This document shows positions 23,663 through 35,373 of a stretch of 64,000 nucleotides of DNA, piece after piece. A program made the position numbers and the translations under genes. This DNA comes from Termitomyces sp. T153 (lineage: Eukaryota; Basidiomycota; Agaricomycetes; Agaricales; Lyophyllaceae): assembly GCA_018296165.2 (NCBI GenBank), contig JACKQL020000005.1, forward strand, positions 620,001 through 684,000, written 5' to 3'. Position 1 is the first letter of the stretch. Every line of letters begins with the position of its first letter. The notes beneath the pieces are model-generated. The model had not been told where the DNA came from and searched no databases. It saw nothing but the letters and a program-made list of their open reading frames with translations.

Positions 23663-25814
23663 TTCCGCCACAGCCTTGTTCAGCTACTTGAAACAATGTC
23701 CAGCAATGGGTGGATGGTTATGGATGCAAACGCAATTGAAAAACCATGCATCTTCTGGCTACATCAAGGTATCGATTTGACAGAGTTGTCCCACCGGATG
23801 TAAAGCGAAGATGCCAAACCAGACATGGCAATATCGTAAAGGGATCAAGAAATTTAGAAATCAAAGATGATCATGATACCTCGAAGTTACGCCGCTCCTA
23901 AATTTATAGTTAGACCTCCCCGTATTCGTCTCCGAGATTCTTATTATGTCTAGATTCTCTGAATTTCCAAGTACTTCAAGTCCTCTCAAGTCCTGGCGAA
24001 TTTGCTCGACAGCGACGAAGAAAGAACAATTGGTCATCTGGTCACCAGGCCTTGAAATTTTAAGCTTCAAGCCGACCATGTTTTTGACCTCGTGTTCAGG
24101 CTGTCCGAAAAGATTCAGGATACTTGGGCTTCGTGACACTGATGGCGTAATCTATATCATCCACCATAGACCTTTGAAAGCACACAAGTCTATCGTCAAA
24201 TTTCTGCGTCAAAATCATCACACTTGGCCCCGATATTCTAGTAATGGCAACTGAACAACCAGTACACATTGATGGGTCACTGGGAGCCATCATTCGGACT
24301 CCACCATTCCACACAATAACGTTATCCCTTCAATATTCAACCTCTCACCTAGAAAGCAATAAATCATGACGTACCCCGGGCCCGTCCTCATGTAGCTAAA
24401 GCGCCCAGGCGTCGGATGACAGAATGAAAAAACAAATTGTGCCTCATGTCATCGTGATCAATGATGGACGATTCACCAGTGTCGACAACACGAACTAGCA
24501 ACATCAAACTGTATTCAAGTTGGCCATGTTTCAACAAATGATGAGCTAGAACACATCAGGATTGAAACGTGCGCGGGATTCTCCCAAAACGGAAACTTCG
24601 AGAGTATTTGAATCGGCAGATATGTCAGTGGCAAGTGACCCTTATAATCCGATGCCACGCCTCAGGAGCATGTAGATGTTGTGGGTGTTTGTGGTGGAGT
24701 CAAACGTTCGTGAAAGAATACTTAGTAGCTTAGTAGTAATCCTGCAAGAAACCCGTCCACTCTCTGGATTCCGGAAACAAAATTTAGCACGATTTTTGCC
24801 AGGATCGAGCTTAAAATAGAGATATTATATGGGCCTCGAGTCGATCATGTATAGAATCTATATTAACCCCAGACCCGCTCGAGGGGACTTCTCAAGAAAC
24901 TAGATAAGCAAGGGAATCTGAGCTGTCATCAGGCCTTCTTTCATGTAGAGTTTTCACCAAATTACATATTATGTTGCATGAGTATTTGCGAGAGCCGTCA
25001 ATTTCGGCACGTACTGTATGCCGAAGCAATCCAGAGGTAGAGAGGTTAGATGTCAGCTTCGCTCGGATGATCCTGCCATGCCATAACTGTCGGCCGGCAC
25101 TTCTGACGGTCAGCATTCTGTCAATGGCATATATTACATCTGGAGCTTGAGTAGAAAGTAATCTATTGCAAGAATTCCAAGGAAAAGTCAATGGACGCAT
25201 TGATTAGGCTCGAGATGACCGTCAGGGTGAATTATAAGTCCGGAGGCTGCTCTTAGTTCAACTTAATTCACGTTCGGAGTTGATGGATTGCATGTCCAAA
25301 GCCGCGCCGCAGCTGACGCTTTGAAGCGCCTCAGCGGACACAAATATTGAGGCCTATGACTCTACCTCTTAGCTGGTGGGATTGAACTCTACATCTTAGC
25401 TGGTTGAATTTGACTCTATCTCTTAGCTAGTTGAATTCATGAACTTTGCACTCTCCCACCATCCGATTTGACTTTGGTCTTTTTCGATCCATGCAGAATG
25501 TGAATAGTGCCTCTCGATGCCACTTTGAGCTTTCCTCTGTTTACAATGGTACCATGATATAGCTTCCCTTCGTTTGTATTCCACTTACAGTCATCACATC
25601 TTCACATATTCTTGATCTGGGGATTGGCCAAAAAACCATGCCATTTGCCAGCACCAAACACGCTTCTTATTGCTTCTTCCTTCGTTCGTATTCAATGTAT
25701 GGTCACCAGCTTGTCAGAGTCTGTCTCCTATCAGTGCTTAATCTAGGGATATGCAATACTGTGGCCGATTCCTGGGGATGACGTGTTTCACACTGTTTCC
25801 TTCCTACAGTCATC
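23663..25814. other. Intergenic region with only weak open frames
   Basis: Minus-strand frames at 23861-24139, 24096-24314 and 24892-25200 could be exons of an unrecognised gene, but no join or family signature convinced me. CpG content falls towards the right end of this stretch. Confidence 0.35.
25358..25438. repeat. Three imperfect tandem units of about 27 bp
   Basis: The core CTCTACCTCTTAGCTGGT recurs three times with small changes (25358-25383, 25384-25410, 25411-25438). It marks the approach to the CpG-poor block. Confidence 0.8.
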
Positions 25815-28412
25815 ATGGCCCCCAACCCTGGTCCTCAGCGTTGTCGGGAGCCAGGCTGCCGATGCTCAGATTTCTATGTTGAGCTGGGTAGTCTACTTTG
25901 TCTCTGTGGCCATGAACAGGCTTCGCACGGGCCATCTACTCCACCTTTACCTCGTCATGTTTGTGCACAGTCCAATACCAATTTTCAGGTGGTATGTGTA
26001 CTTCTAACATGTCACATACTTTTTTAACAACTAGCCTTAGGCTGAATCCAATCCAACTGGAAGATCGCTTTGTAGGCATTGCTGCCACCCATGGTATACT
26101 CATGATCTTCCAGGTGCTCCTTCTGTATCTCTTCCTTTGGACTTGGACCCAGCTCCAACATTCCCCATCTGGCAGCCTCAATCTACTGGTGCCTCTACTG
26201 CCTCTAGCTCATCCTCAGTCAATGTTGACCACCAACAAGCATATGAGGCACATCGGCCATTGACTGGCCCTCTTATTGCACCATCACACCAGATGGGTGT
26301 ATTGGCCAGCCCCACTGTAACATTTCCAACTGTCAGGATCCCATAATCCACAACTCCCTCATGCAAGTCAGTCTGACCAAAGGTCTACTGCCAAGAAACA
26401 GAGTTTGCATTTTGTAGTAGTTATTCATCCCAATTTGGTATGTGCAGCTTCATCAAGAAATAGACACATCTTGGCTGACTTTGACTTTAAGCCATACAGC
26501 TCTCATGTAGAAGTTGACCTTGCCTGTCAAAAGATGTATACTCCAACAAAGACAAAAATGGAGTCATTCGTCAATCATGCCAGGGACATGAGGCTTGCAT
26601 TTTATATTGATGTTACGTCAAGCTTTCAGATTGTCCTTTCCAGATCATCAACATGGCAATCTTACTCCATTTCAAACAATATGGCTTGGCCTTTGGAACA
26701 GCTTCTTCTCCAAGTACTTCACTTTCCGGATTGTGGAACATTCTGTATGCAGGGAAGAAGTCTTCAGCAGACAACAAGGGGGCACTTTTAAATCTCTATG
26801 ACAATCTGCCACAATGTTTGTCATACAGGGAGTTGTGAAAGATTACTTCAAGATGGACAAGATATTGTGATCTTTCAAATGAATCCAAACCCCTTTGAAA
26901 TGCAGTTTTCATTGGTATGTCTTTGTGTTATAATAAAATCAGTCAAACAACTCTAATTTCTGATCTTTCCAGTGCCAACAAGGCAACTTGTCATGGGTCC
27001 ATTAGAAGGAAATGGACAACATATGTGGCTAGCACTTTGCCTATGGGATTGCTACTTCACAGCAGATGTCCATGAACCTTCAACTGAACCTATGTGTGAG
27101 GACTGCTGTTCATCAAACACTGTAGTATGTTTTGTTCATATTGATATATGTATAAACCATCCTTATACTATTTCAGGCCTGCTCTACCCAAACAAATTTT
27201 CAAGTCAGCAACTTCTCTCAATAGTCAATATAACTGATTAACTGATATCTATATGTTAGAATGCTTTAATTTCTTCATCAGCTTCCCACATCCCAGTGAG
27301 TCTCCTTTTCAAATATGGGATGTTCAGCTTGTGATACTATAGATTCAGCAATTGACTCTAGCATCAGTATTGTCTTCAAGATCCTTGAATGTTAGTATAT
27401 CCAATTGCTTCAATCTTACTAAGGCTGAAATTAATATAGGATTTGGTTCCTATTGATCCCACTCTTCTGGTAGAACTGATAGACTATGATCCACCAACAT
27501 CCACCTCTTCTCCTGGCCCTGAATATGCAGCTTTGATTGTGATCCCCAGATCTGAGTTGGCAGCTATTACAAATACAACATTAGGTCCTGCTTCAGACTT
27601 TGTTCCTGTGCATGCCTTTGATCATGACCAATTCACAAAGGATGAAGGGCTCACCCACATTCAAGCCCTTTTCCTCAAGCCACTTGATTATGATGATCTT
27701 GTTTCTATTACAGTTTCCACTGCAGACAATGCTGCATCCTTGATATACACTCATATCCATGCTTTTCTGAGCAGTCAACCCTTGCTGACCAGTTTGCCAC
27801 AGGATGCATGATCAAAAACTTCAACATCAAAAGCCTATTTGGTTCTTGATTAAGGATCAGTATGTACATTGTCACATTTTCTCCACATACATATATATTT
27901 ACAGCTCATCCCTATGTTAGTGGTGAAGGTGTTGGAGATGGTCCAGTGCAGTCAGCCTGGGCTGCTTTACTTTCATATATTATCACAACTGGTCATTGGG
28001 CCAAAGTTGTTCCTGGGCTTTTCAGCCCCTGTTTCATTTCTGGCATTGTCCCTTCTCCTGCTGATCTTGCTTCCCATAAAATATGGTCTAAAACTCTGTT
28101 TAACACTCCTTCATGATTTACTTATTCCACCAATATCACCCTTTGTAATTCTTCTTTTGATGCATGGCTTCATAACTGCTACTGATTCTGACCTGATCAA
28201 CAAGGTTGCTCCATCTTTTGCAACTTGTCTTGCAACATGGCCTCCTCATACACTATTGAACCCTGAAACAGGAACAACTGAAATGGTCCTCAGGAATGGG
28301 TATGATCTCATGCTCCTAATAGTTAATTTAATCCCCAATGTGATGGTATGCTTTGTCATCTACTTGTTTCTTTTTTCTAGTGACCTCAAATCTTATTCAG
28401 ATCAAATATGTC
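25815..28412 (+). pseudogene. Decayed HECT-like gene, 5' part
   Basis: The segment opens with ATG and a Cys-rich module (RCREPGCRCSDFYVELG then LCLCGHEQASH). I associate this module with a group of Agaricomycete HECT-type proteins. A Pro/Ser-rich linker follows (QPQSTGASTASSSSSV) and then mixed alpha/beta frames broken by stops and shifts (for example 27443-27811 and 27869-28435). CpG is rare. It is interrupted at 28412/28418 by a copia element and resumes at 34179. The HECT assignment depends mainly on the 3' part. A transposon-captured gene family is another possibility. Confidence 0.4.
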
Positions 28413-28417
28413 TGAAT

Positions 28418-28791
28418 TGTTGGAATCCCAACTAGCAGTGACAATAGACAGGTGTTGGTAACACCTAGAAGGCAGATTATATCTAGAAGACAGATTATAT
28501 CAGTTGAAGTATTCCTCAGAATTGTATAATTGAGACTCTATTGTATGTACCTAGAAGACAGATTATATCAGTTGAAGTATTCTAGGTACAACTATCAGTA
28601 TGAGTGGATATGAGTATGGTGTAAGTAACGTACCCTCAGAATCGTATAATCGAGACTGAGGGTACTGCAGTAGTGGGTGTGTATATATATCAGACTCAGA
28701 CAAAAGGAGTCGGTGGCCCTCGGTGGCCCTAGCTCCCTGACAATGGTGTGCGCGGTACTCTTCACATCATCACGTCCACGGTATTCTAACA
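28418..28791 (-). repeat. 3' LTR of the young copia element (374 bp)
   Basis: This copy has single copies of the blocks that are duplicated in the partner LTR. It ends with ATTCTAACA, the inverted match of its TGTTGGAAT start. Confidence 0.93.
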
Positions 28792-28850
28792 CTCCTCCTT
28801 ACCGCGTACACGATTTGTCGTCTCCTCCTCACACGTGGGATTGTGGCATG

Positions 28851-31800
28851 CTATGTTACTCCAAGCATGTGTTGGAGTCGAACGAATAGCGGTTTCGGTA
28901 GGGGCTTCATGAACATGTCGGCTATGTTGTCTCTAGTGTTGACATACTTAATGGCTATCTCTCCGTTGTGGGCGCGTTCGCGAATGAAGTGGTATTTAAT
29001 GTTGAAGTGTTTTACTCTTGCGTGCGCCGTCGGGTCCTCTGAGAGCGAGATCGCAGCTTTGTTGTCACAGAACATTGTCGTCGGATTGCTGGTGAAGTCC
29101 CACCCGATGCTTTGAGGAGCATCCTCAGCCATATACATTCCTGAGTTGACTCATACGCAGACATGTATTCGGCTTTGCATGACGAGGTCGCCACAGTCTT
29201 TTGTTTTCGAACTGACCAAGAGACCGCTCCAGTTCCTAGCGACCAGGTATATCCGCTTGTACTCCTCCTTGTGTCCAGGCAACTGGCCCAATCCGCATCA
29301 GTAAATCCTCGCAACACTACGGATGGTCCGCCTAAGCGTAGTTTCAGTTCTCGCGTTCCTTTCAGGTACCTGACTAGTCTGATGCCTGCGTTCCAGTGAG
29401 TTCTGTTGTAACTGTCTAGGAATTGGGATAGTTGTTGGACTGCGAATGCTATGTCGGGGCGGGTTGCAATTGTGATGTAGAGTAGGCATCCGACTAGTGA
29501 TCTATATGAAAGCTTTGCAATATCCTCTTTCTCTTCCAGGGTCTGAGCATCATGGTTCGGTTGTCGAAGCTTTGTGCCAGGGTCCATCGGTAACGAGAGT
29601 GGGTAGGCATCCTTTTGGCCAAATTGCTGTATGACGTGGTCTATGAAGGCTGTTTGTGATAGTGCCACGGTCTTTTCCGTTCTATCCCATTCTACTGACA
29701 CGCCGACAAGATAGCGAGGAGTGCCCAAGTCTGAGATAGTCCAGACGCTGCGCATTTGTGACTTGAGGCGGTCGTTCTCATCCTTGGAGCTGGCAATGGA
29801 CAGAAAATCGTCGACGTGGACGGCCGCAATAACAGTCCCTGTGGTTGACTTCCTGTAATATATGCAAGACTCACAAGCCAACCTCGTGAAACCCCATGAC
29901 AACATTCTCTCATTCATCGTTCGATTCCATATCCTCCCTGCCTGCTTCATTCCATATAGGCCTCGCACCAGCTCACACACCCAATCTTCCTTCCCCAGTT
30001 CTTTAAAACCTTCCGGCTGCTCCATATATTGAACTTCATCATCTGGGAGTAATCCATACAGAAAAGCTGTCTTAATGTCGATTTGAGTCGCGTCCCAACC
30101 CTCGGTTGCGGCGATGTGCAACAGAATTCACCATGATTCCATGCGTGCTGTCGGGGACGTGGTTTTGTTGTAATCCTTTCCATAGATTTGCTCGTAGCCT
30201 TTGAACACGAGTCGCACCTTGTACCTGACTGGGTTCCCGTGCTCGTCCTTCTTTATCTTGAAGATAGGTCGACCTTTTCTGACTTTTTGTCCTTTTGGTA
30301 CTTCTGATTGTGGGATTAATCGATACACTCCCATCTCCTTCAGCGACTTCATCTCTTCTCGGTATCCTTCCTCCCATTTCTCTGCATCCGGCCCCCTCTT
30401 TGCTTCTTCCCATGTCCTGGGTTCCTCCTCTATGTTGGACGGTAGTGGGTCGATGTCACTGAATTGCGTGAGTATGGCTGCCAAGATTCAATCATGATTG
30501 ACTTCAGGGTTGGGTGCAGGCGCTTGTTGATCGTTACTCTCGATCGTCAAAGGCGCTTGATGTTTGTCCTTTGCCTCCATCTCCGCTGTGTTTGACTCTT
30601 GCCCCTCTATCCTCCTTTCCATCCTCTGCTCTTTTATTCTTTTCCCACTCTGCCTCGACTCCTCAACTGCTCTCTCTAGCCTCGTTGGTGGTCTCCTTGT
30701 ATCCCCTGCCACCTTCTCAGTTGGTTGTCGTACCCGACTTGACCTTCGTAGTCCTGCAGTTTCGGTTGGGTCAGCGTCATTTTGCTCAAGTTTCGTTTCT
30801 TGTGCTTCTTCGTCGATGTCAAATCCGCTGAGGTCATCGTCGTTGTCTTGGGGTGTCAGGGGTGAAGCGTCGTCGAGCTCTTGTAGGCTGGGAATAGGAG
30901 GGATATTGGACTTGACTGAAGGCGATGGAGGTGAGTCTGTGCCGTTCTCAGTTTCATGGCGCTCGATAAACTTGATGTGGTAGGACTGGTAGACCTTTCT
31001 ATTGTTCTTGTCCCAGCAGCGGTACGTCTTGGAGTTGGTACCGTATCCGATTAGCATACATTCGATCGAATGCGGTTGTACTTTTGGATTGTGGGTGGTT
31101 ATGAACACAAATGCGCGGCATCCTATTTCACGCATGTATGAGTAATCGGGTTGTCTGTTGAACCATTTTTCGTAAGGCGTCTTTCCGTTGAGTGACTTGG
31201 TAGGTGTTTTTGAGTGAAGGTGCGTCGCCGTGAGATAGAACTCATCCCACAGGTATTCTGGACAATTTGAGTCGATTCTCATTGATCTTGCCTTTCCCAT
31301 CAGTGTCCTGTGCATGCGCTCAACTCTCCCAATGTGGGCAGACGTATATGGTGCGCTGTGTTCATTTGTCACCCCTCTCGATGCTAACCACTCCTCCATT
31401 TGATTGCTTTTAAGTTCGCCGTCGAAGCCAGTCCTGTATTTACCAACTTTCAAGCCTGTCTCATTTTCGCGAGCGAGTTCCCAAGCTTTCAGTGTTTCGA
31501 ACGCTTCATCTTTCGTTTTAAGAGGAAAGGACCAGGCCATGTTGGTATAGTCATCCACTACATCCAGTATATAGTGATTTCCAGACCTCGACTGCACATT
31601 CACCGGTCCCATCAGATCCGCCCACACTATCTCAAGCCTCTGCGTTGCTCTATGTCCCTCCTGCCTAACTTTTGGAACAGGTGTTCTGGTCTGCTTGCCC
31701 AGAATGCAACTGTCACATTTTGGCGGTTGACGATGAAGGGGAGTGAGCGCACCATTCATCCTGTGATCACGGGCTAACTGCATGATGGCTTGATAGTTGG

Positions 31801-33490
31801 CGTGACCTAGGCGACGGTGCCAGGTTTTGAGGTCAGCTTGTTGATGGACGGCATATACGTGTTCGGCTACTGCTCCTGATAGATCAATCAAATACAGTTT
31901 CTTCCCTTTTAACAAGGGGCCTTTGGCAATCACGGTTTTGGTGATACAGTCGACAATGTGTACACCTTTGCGATCGAAACGGGTGTAGGTATTATTGTCG
32001 AGGGACATTTGGCTTACAGAGATAAGGCGGACAGTTGAGTTTGGTATGTAGAGTGCGTTGCGCAAGGGGACCATGGTTTCTTCTGCAGTGCGTAGCTGGA
32101 TGCACCCTATTCCACAGGTGGAAATCGCTGAGCCACCCACACCCTTTATAGCTTTGGGAGTGATGGGTTGGAGAGTTAAGAAGTCGGATTTGCATGGAGA
32201 TATGTGTACCATCGCTCCTGAGTCTACGAAGAATGGATGTTCTGCTGTGGTGGCAAGTACTGTCTCCAAGTCCTGGTTGAGGGGGGCAATCGTTGTCAGA
32301 CAGGGTTGGTTGACTTCATGTGAGTATTCCTGCCAGTCAACGGATGCCATTGGTTCTATCTCCTCCTCAATGATCGCCATCCAGCCTTCCCACTCTACCT
32401 TGTTGAGTCCGGCGGGTACCTCGTCCGTCACCAGTCCTGCAAAGCCTGCTGAGTTGGGCGTAGTACTGAGTGTCTGTAGCTTCTCCAGCTGACTTTCCTC
32501 AAGCAGATAAACTTTTCCTGCTGGGCCAGTAAGCTGTGTGTAGGTTTTCAGGTGACTCCCCAGAGCACTCTTTCCCTTCGCAGGTGGGGCGCTGCCTGCT
32601 GCCCGGGCAGCATTCCTGGCGGCTTCAAAACCTTCCTTCGCCATTGCTCCTCCTGGATGAGCACAGTATGGGGCTTCGTGTCCACCACATGGACGACCAT
32701 GGGTGGCACAGGTGGTGCAACATTTTGTACCAGCGTGGTGGGAATGTCCAGGGAGCCATGGTTTCGTCGACTTAAAATGCCCTCAATTTGTCGCAGCCAG
32801 TGCAGTGTCTGTTGATAGGGCTCCGTTTGATGCCTTCAGCGTGGTGAGGTTCTGGACGGTCTCCAGGAGCTTTCTAATATTGTCTGACGTGTATGGTGTC
32901 GCCTTTGTTGCGTCGGCAAGTCCCCTGGAGATCTGGGCCTGGATCGGTTCATACTGAGTGCTGTTTAGACTGTTTAGAAGGACAACACATTTGAAGATGT
33001 CCCTGTCCAGGGTCTGAATGGCAAAAATCTGATTCACAATGTCACAGATGTGCTTTGCGGTGTTGGGCAGGGGTTCGCTGGGGGAGCACTGGATTTGCAG
33101 CACTTCTTGGATCAACGTGACCATATGGACAGGTCCTTCTCCCTCTGCTCGCGCTTTCACAAGTGCATACAGCTTTGCTGCACTTGGGGCATTGTCCACT
33201 CCCTCGTACTCAGTCTCGTCGAGGGCTGTGAGGATGACTGCTTTGGTGAGATTGTCATTAGCAACCCAGTTCTGGTAAGCCACTGGCTCAGCGGTGTCAC
33301 TGGGTGTCCTGACAAGCGGTCCAAAAGCATAGAATTTGAGTCCTAGCAGCGAAAGGTGGATCTTGAGGGCTTTGGACCACTTTGCAAAGTTGGCGGTGGG
33401 AGAGTTTCTGTTGAATTTGTCATGTTTCCAATCCACGCCTCGGATGGATATGGCGTGGATGGACGGAGCATTAGTGTCAGAAGAAGACAT
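28851..33490 (-). pseudogene. Copia gag-pol, broken by three TGA codons and a frameshift
   Basis: From the ATG at 33490 the order is Gag (about 235 residues), a Cys/His motif CCx2Cx6Cx2Hx4C, protease (FFVDSGAMVHISP), integrase zinc region (TWHRRLGHANYQAI ... CDSCILGKQT), integrase core with its three acidic residues (WADLMGPV, VVDDYTNMAW, GRVERMHRT), reverse transcriptase (HVDDF box) and RNase H (FTDADWA, CDNKAAISL). Copia order is shown by integrase preceding reverse transcriptase. In-frame TGA codons at 32783-32785, 30488-30490 and 30128-30130 interrupt one continuous frame, each where CGA (Arg) would be expected. A 1-nt shift near 29105 separates the last RNase H part. Apart from these four lesions the sequence is intact. 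Confidence 0.9.
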
Positions 33491-33714
33491 CTCAGAATTG
33501 ACTGTCGTAGTCTAGCAGGGAGGTAGAAGATTTCTTTTTCGTCAAAGGACAATAGAGCGTCTTCCCAAATTGGGATAAGATATGTGATATCCCCGACAAG
33601 GGGAGTGATGGCTTGGAGATAATCCCAAATTGGGTTGGTCCGTAAGGCCAGGAACAGAGAAGACAAAAGGGTTTCCAACAAGCAGCGGTACAACGAGTAG
33701 CCTGCTCAGTTTTT

Positions 33715-33724
33715 GCCCATAACC
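33715..33724 (-). promoter_or_regulatory. Primer-binding site, half-tRNA iMet type
   Basis: Directly inside the 5' LTR the minus strand reads GGTTATGGGC. This is complementary to the anticodon-loop region of eukaryotic initiator tRNA-Met (GCCCAUAACC), the half-molecule priming known for Drosophila copia. The same site sits inside the LTR of the second copia element at 38318. Confidence 0.65.
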
Positions 33725-34173
33725 TGTTGGAATCCCAACTAGCAGTGACAATAGACAGGTGTTGGTAACACCTAGAAGGCAGATTATATCTAGAAGACAG
33801 ATTATATCAGTTGAAGTATTTCTCAGAATTGTATAATTGAGACTCTATTGTATGTACCTAGAAGACAGATTATATCAGTTGAAGTATTCTAGGTACGACT
33901 ATCAGTATGAGTGGATATGAGTATGGTGTAAGTAACGTACCCTCAGAATTGTATAATCGAGACTGAGGGTACTGCAGTAGCGGGTGTGTATATGAGTATG
34001 GTGTAAGTAACGTACCCTCAGAATCGTATAATCGAGACTGAGGGTACTGCAGTAGTGGGTGTGTATATATATCAGATTCAGACAAAAGGAGTCGGTGGCC
34101 CTCGGTGGCCCTAGCTCCCTGACAATGGTGTGCGCGGTACTCTTCACATCATCACGTCCACAGTATTCTAACA
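33725..34173 (-). repeat. 5' LTR of the young copia element (449 bp, internal duplication)
   Basis: It is 75 bp longer than its partner because the unit 33915-33989 is repeated in tandem at 33990-34064. The two units differ at only a few C/T positions. Otherwise it is nearly identical to the 3' LTR. Confidence 0.93.
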
Positions 34174-34178
34174 TGAAT

Positions 34179-35060
34179 GTTATCAGGAGCCTCACTTAGT
34201 GCAATGAAAAAACAGCTCACAGCTGGCCTTTTATTTGCAACTACTGATTACTCAAGGATTGAATCTCATCTTCTGTTTATCACACTTAAGGAAGGTTTTG
34301 ATACTAACTGTATTGAGACAGAGTCTGCCATCTCTTTCATTGATGTGGGTTGCACTACTTCTTTCCAAGCATGCTACCAAGCCTCACCCTTTTTTCTTAG
34401 ACATTTGGTGACAGTACTCAGAGTCTTCACCTCATCAATGCCTTGTATATGAGCAGGATCTTTTCCAAGGTTAATCAAGTCATTGACCTTATTCAATCTC
34501 AACCTCTTGACATCATTGGAACAACCTTGACCTTGAATCCTGAGGAGTGCCATAAATATATAATGCAAGCTACATTGTCCATCAAGAGGTTCTTATGTGG
34601 TCATGGATATACAGCAGGTGATGGTTTCAAAGTTTGCAACATGCATAATGCAAATCATCCAATTCAGAGAGAAGCAGTTCCTTCATGCCTTGACAGGATC
34701 AGAATATCTACCAAATGACAAAGTCACAGTAAGTGTATTGCTCATAAGAATTACAATGATTCATGACTCTTTTCAAGGTTTGTTTCATCAGTTCATTCTC
34801 TAGTTCCCAGACTCTGGCAACTGCCATTGTAAGTTATCATTAATCTTGTTTATCTTCCAACTTTCCTGATTAAACTATAGGGTGTGCATATTCATGCATG
34901 CACACAAACTATGGATTTTCTCCTCAACAATCAGATAAAGTCTCTTCTGACCAACAAAGATGCCAATGCCCCCAGTCATGTTTCAACCAATTTTGACTGC
35001 TGGTTCTGTACAGTAATTGATATGTCTGATAACAAGTATAATAATGCATAGATACAGAAA
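34179..35060 (+). pseudogene. Decayed HECT-like gene, 3' part
   Basis: This continues the gene split by the copia insertion. Readable pieces are VNQVIDLIQSQPLDIIGTTL, then EKQFLHALTGSEYLPNDKVT, RLWQLP and CTQTMDFLLNNQIKSLLTN. The order LxxFxTGs..P then RLP..H.C..t.dfp matches the C-lobe end of HECT ubiquitin ligases, though the catalytic Cys position is only approximate. Introns of about 45 nt seem to lie between the pieces. CpG-poor and not translatable as one protein. Confidence 0.4.
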
Positions 35061-35373
35061 CAATCAACTCTGTTGCATGAAATAGAATCACAATGCTTGT
35101 CTTCCATGACTCTCATCCTCAGATCATACTGAACTTGTGTACACTGTGTTTTTCTGAGGCTTTGTCACCTTTATGTGTGTGTTGGTCTTGAGTATCAGGC
35201 ATAGCTCCATTGTCTGCCTATCTGTGTTGGTCTTGAACATTGGGTGCACCTTTGTTGTTGTCTACTATGTGTCTGGTTTTGGTCTTGAGCATCAGGTGTG
35301 CTTTTGCCTTCATGTGCTTGGTGAGAGAGTGAATGAAGATTCTGATCATGAAAACTTGCATGAATTGGTAGTC

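Larger units (their letters stand above)
28418..34173 (-). mobile_element. Ty1/copia LTR retrotransposon, young, TSD TGAAT
   Basis: LTRs at 28418-28791 and 33725-34173 begin TGTTGGAATCCC and end ATTCTAACA. The 5-bp duplication TGAAT lies at 28413-28417 and 34174-34178. Gag-pol runs on the minus strand, so the right LTR is the 5' LTR. A purine tract (GGTAAGGAGGAG) abuts the 3' LTR and a tRNA-like primer site abuts the 5' LTR. CpG content is high, unlike the flanks, so this insertion is much younger than the HECT-like relic it splits. Confidence 0.95.

Noticed and set aside
30514..30983. Overlapping plus-strand frames inside the young copia element
   Set aside because: They are antisense to pol and have no independent support.
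28851..33490. Idea that TGA is read as an amino acid in the copia elements
   Set aside because: The TGA codons replace Arg rather than a constant residue, and host genes here (F-box, exchanger, G-alpha) use TGA as a stop. CpG decay explains the pattern.
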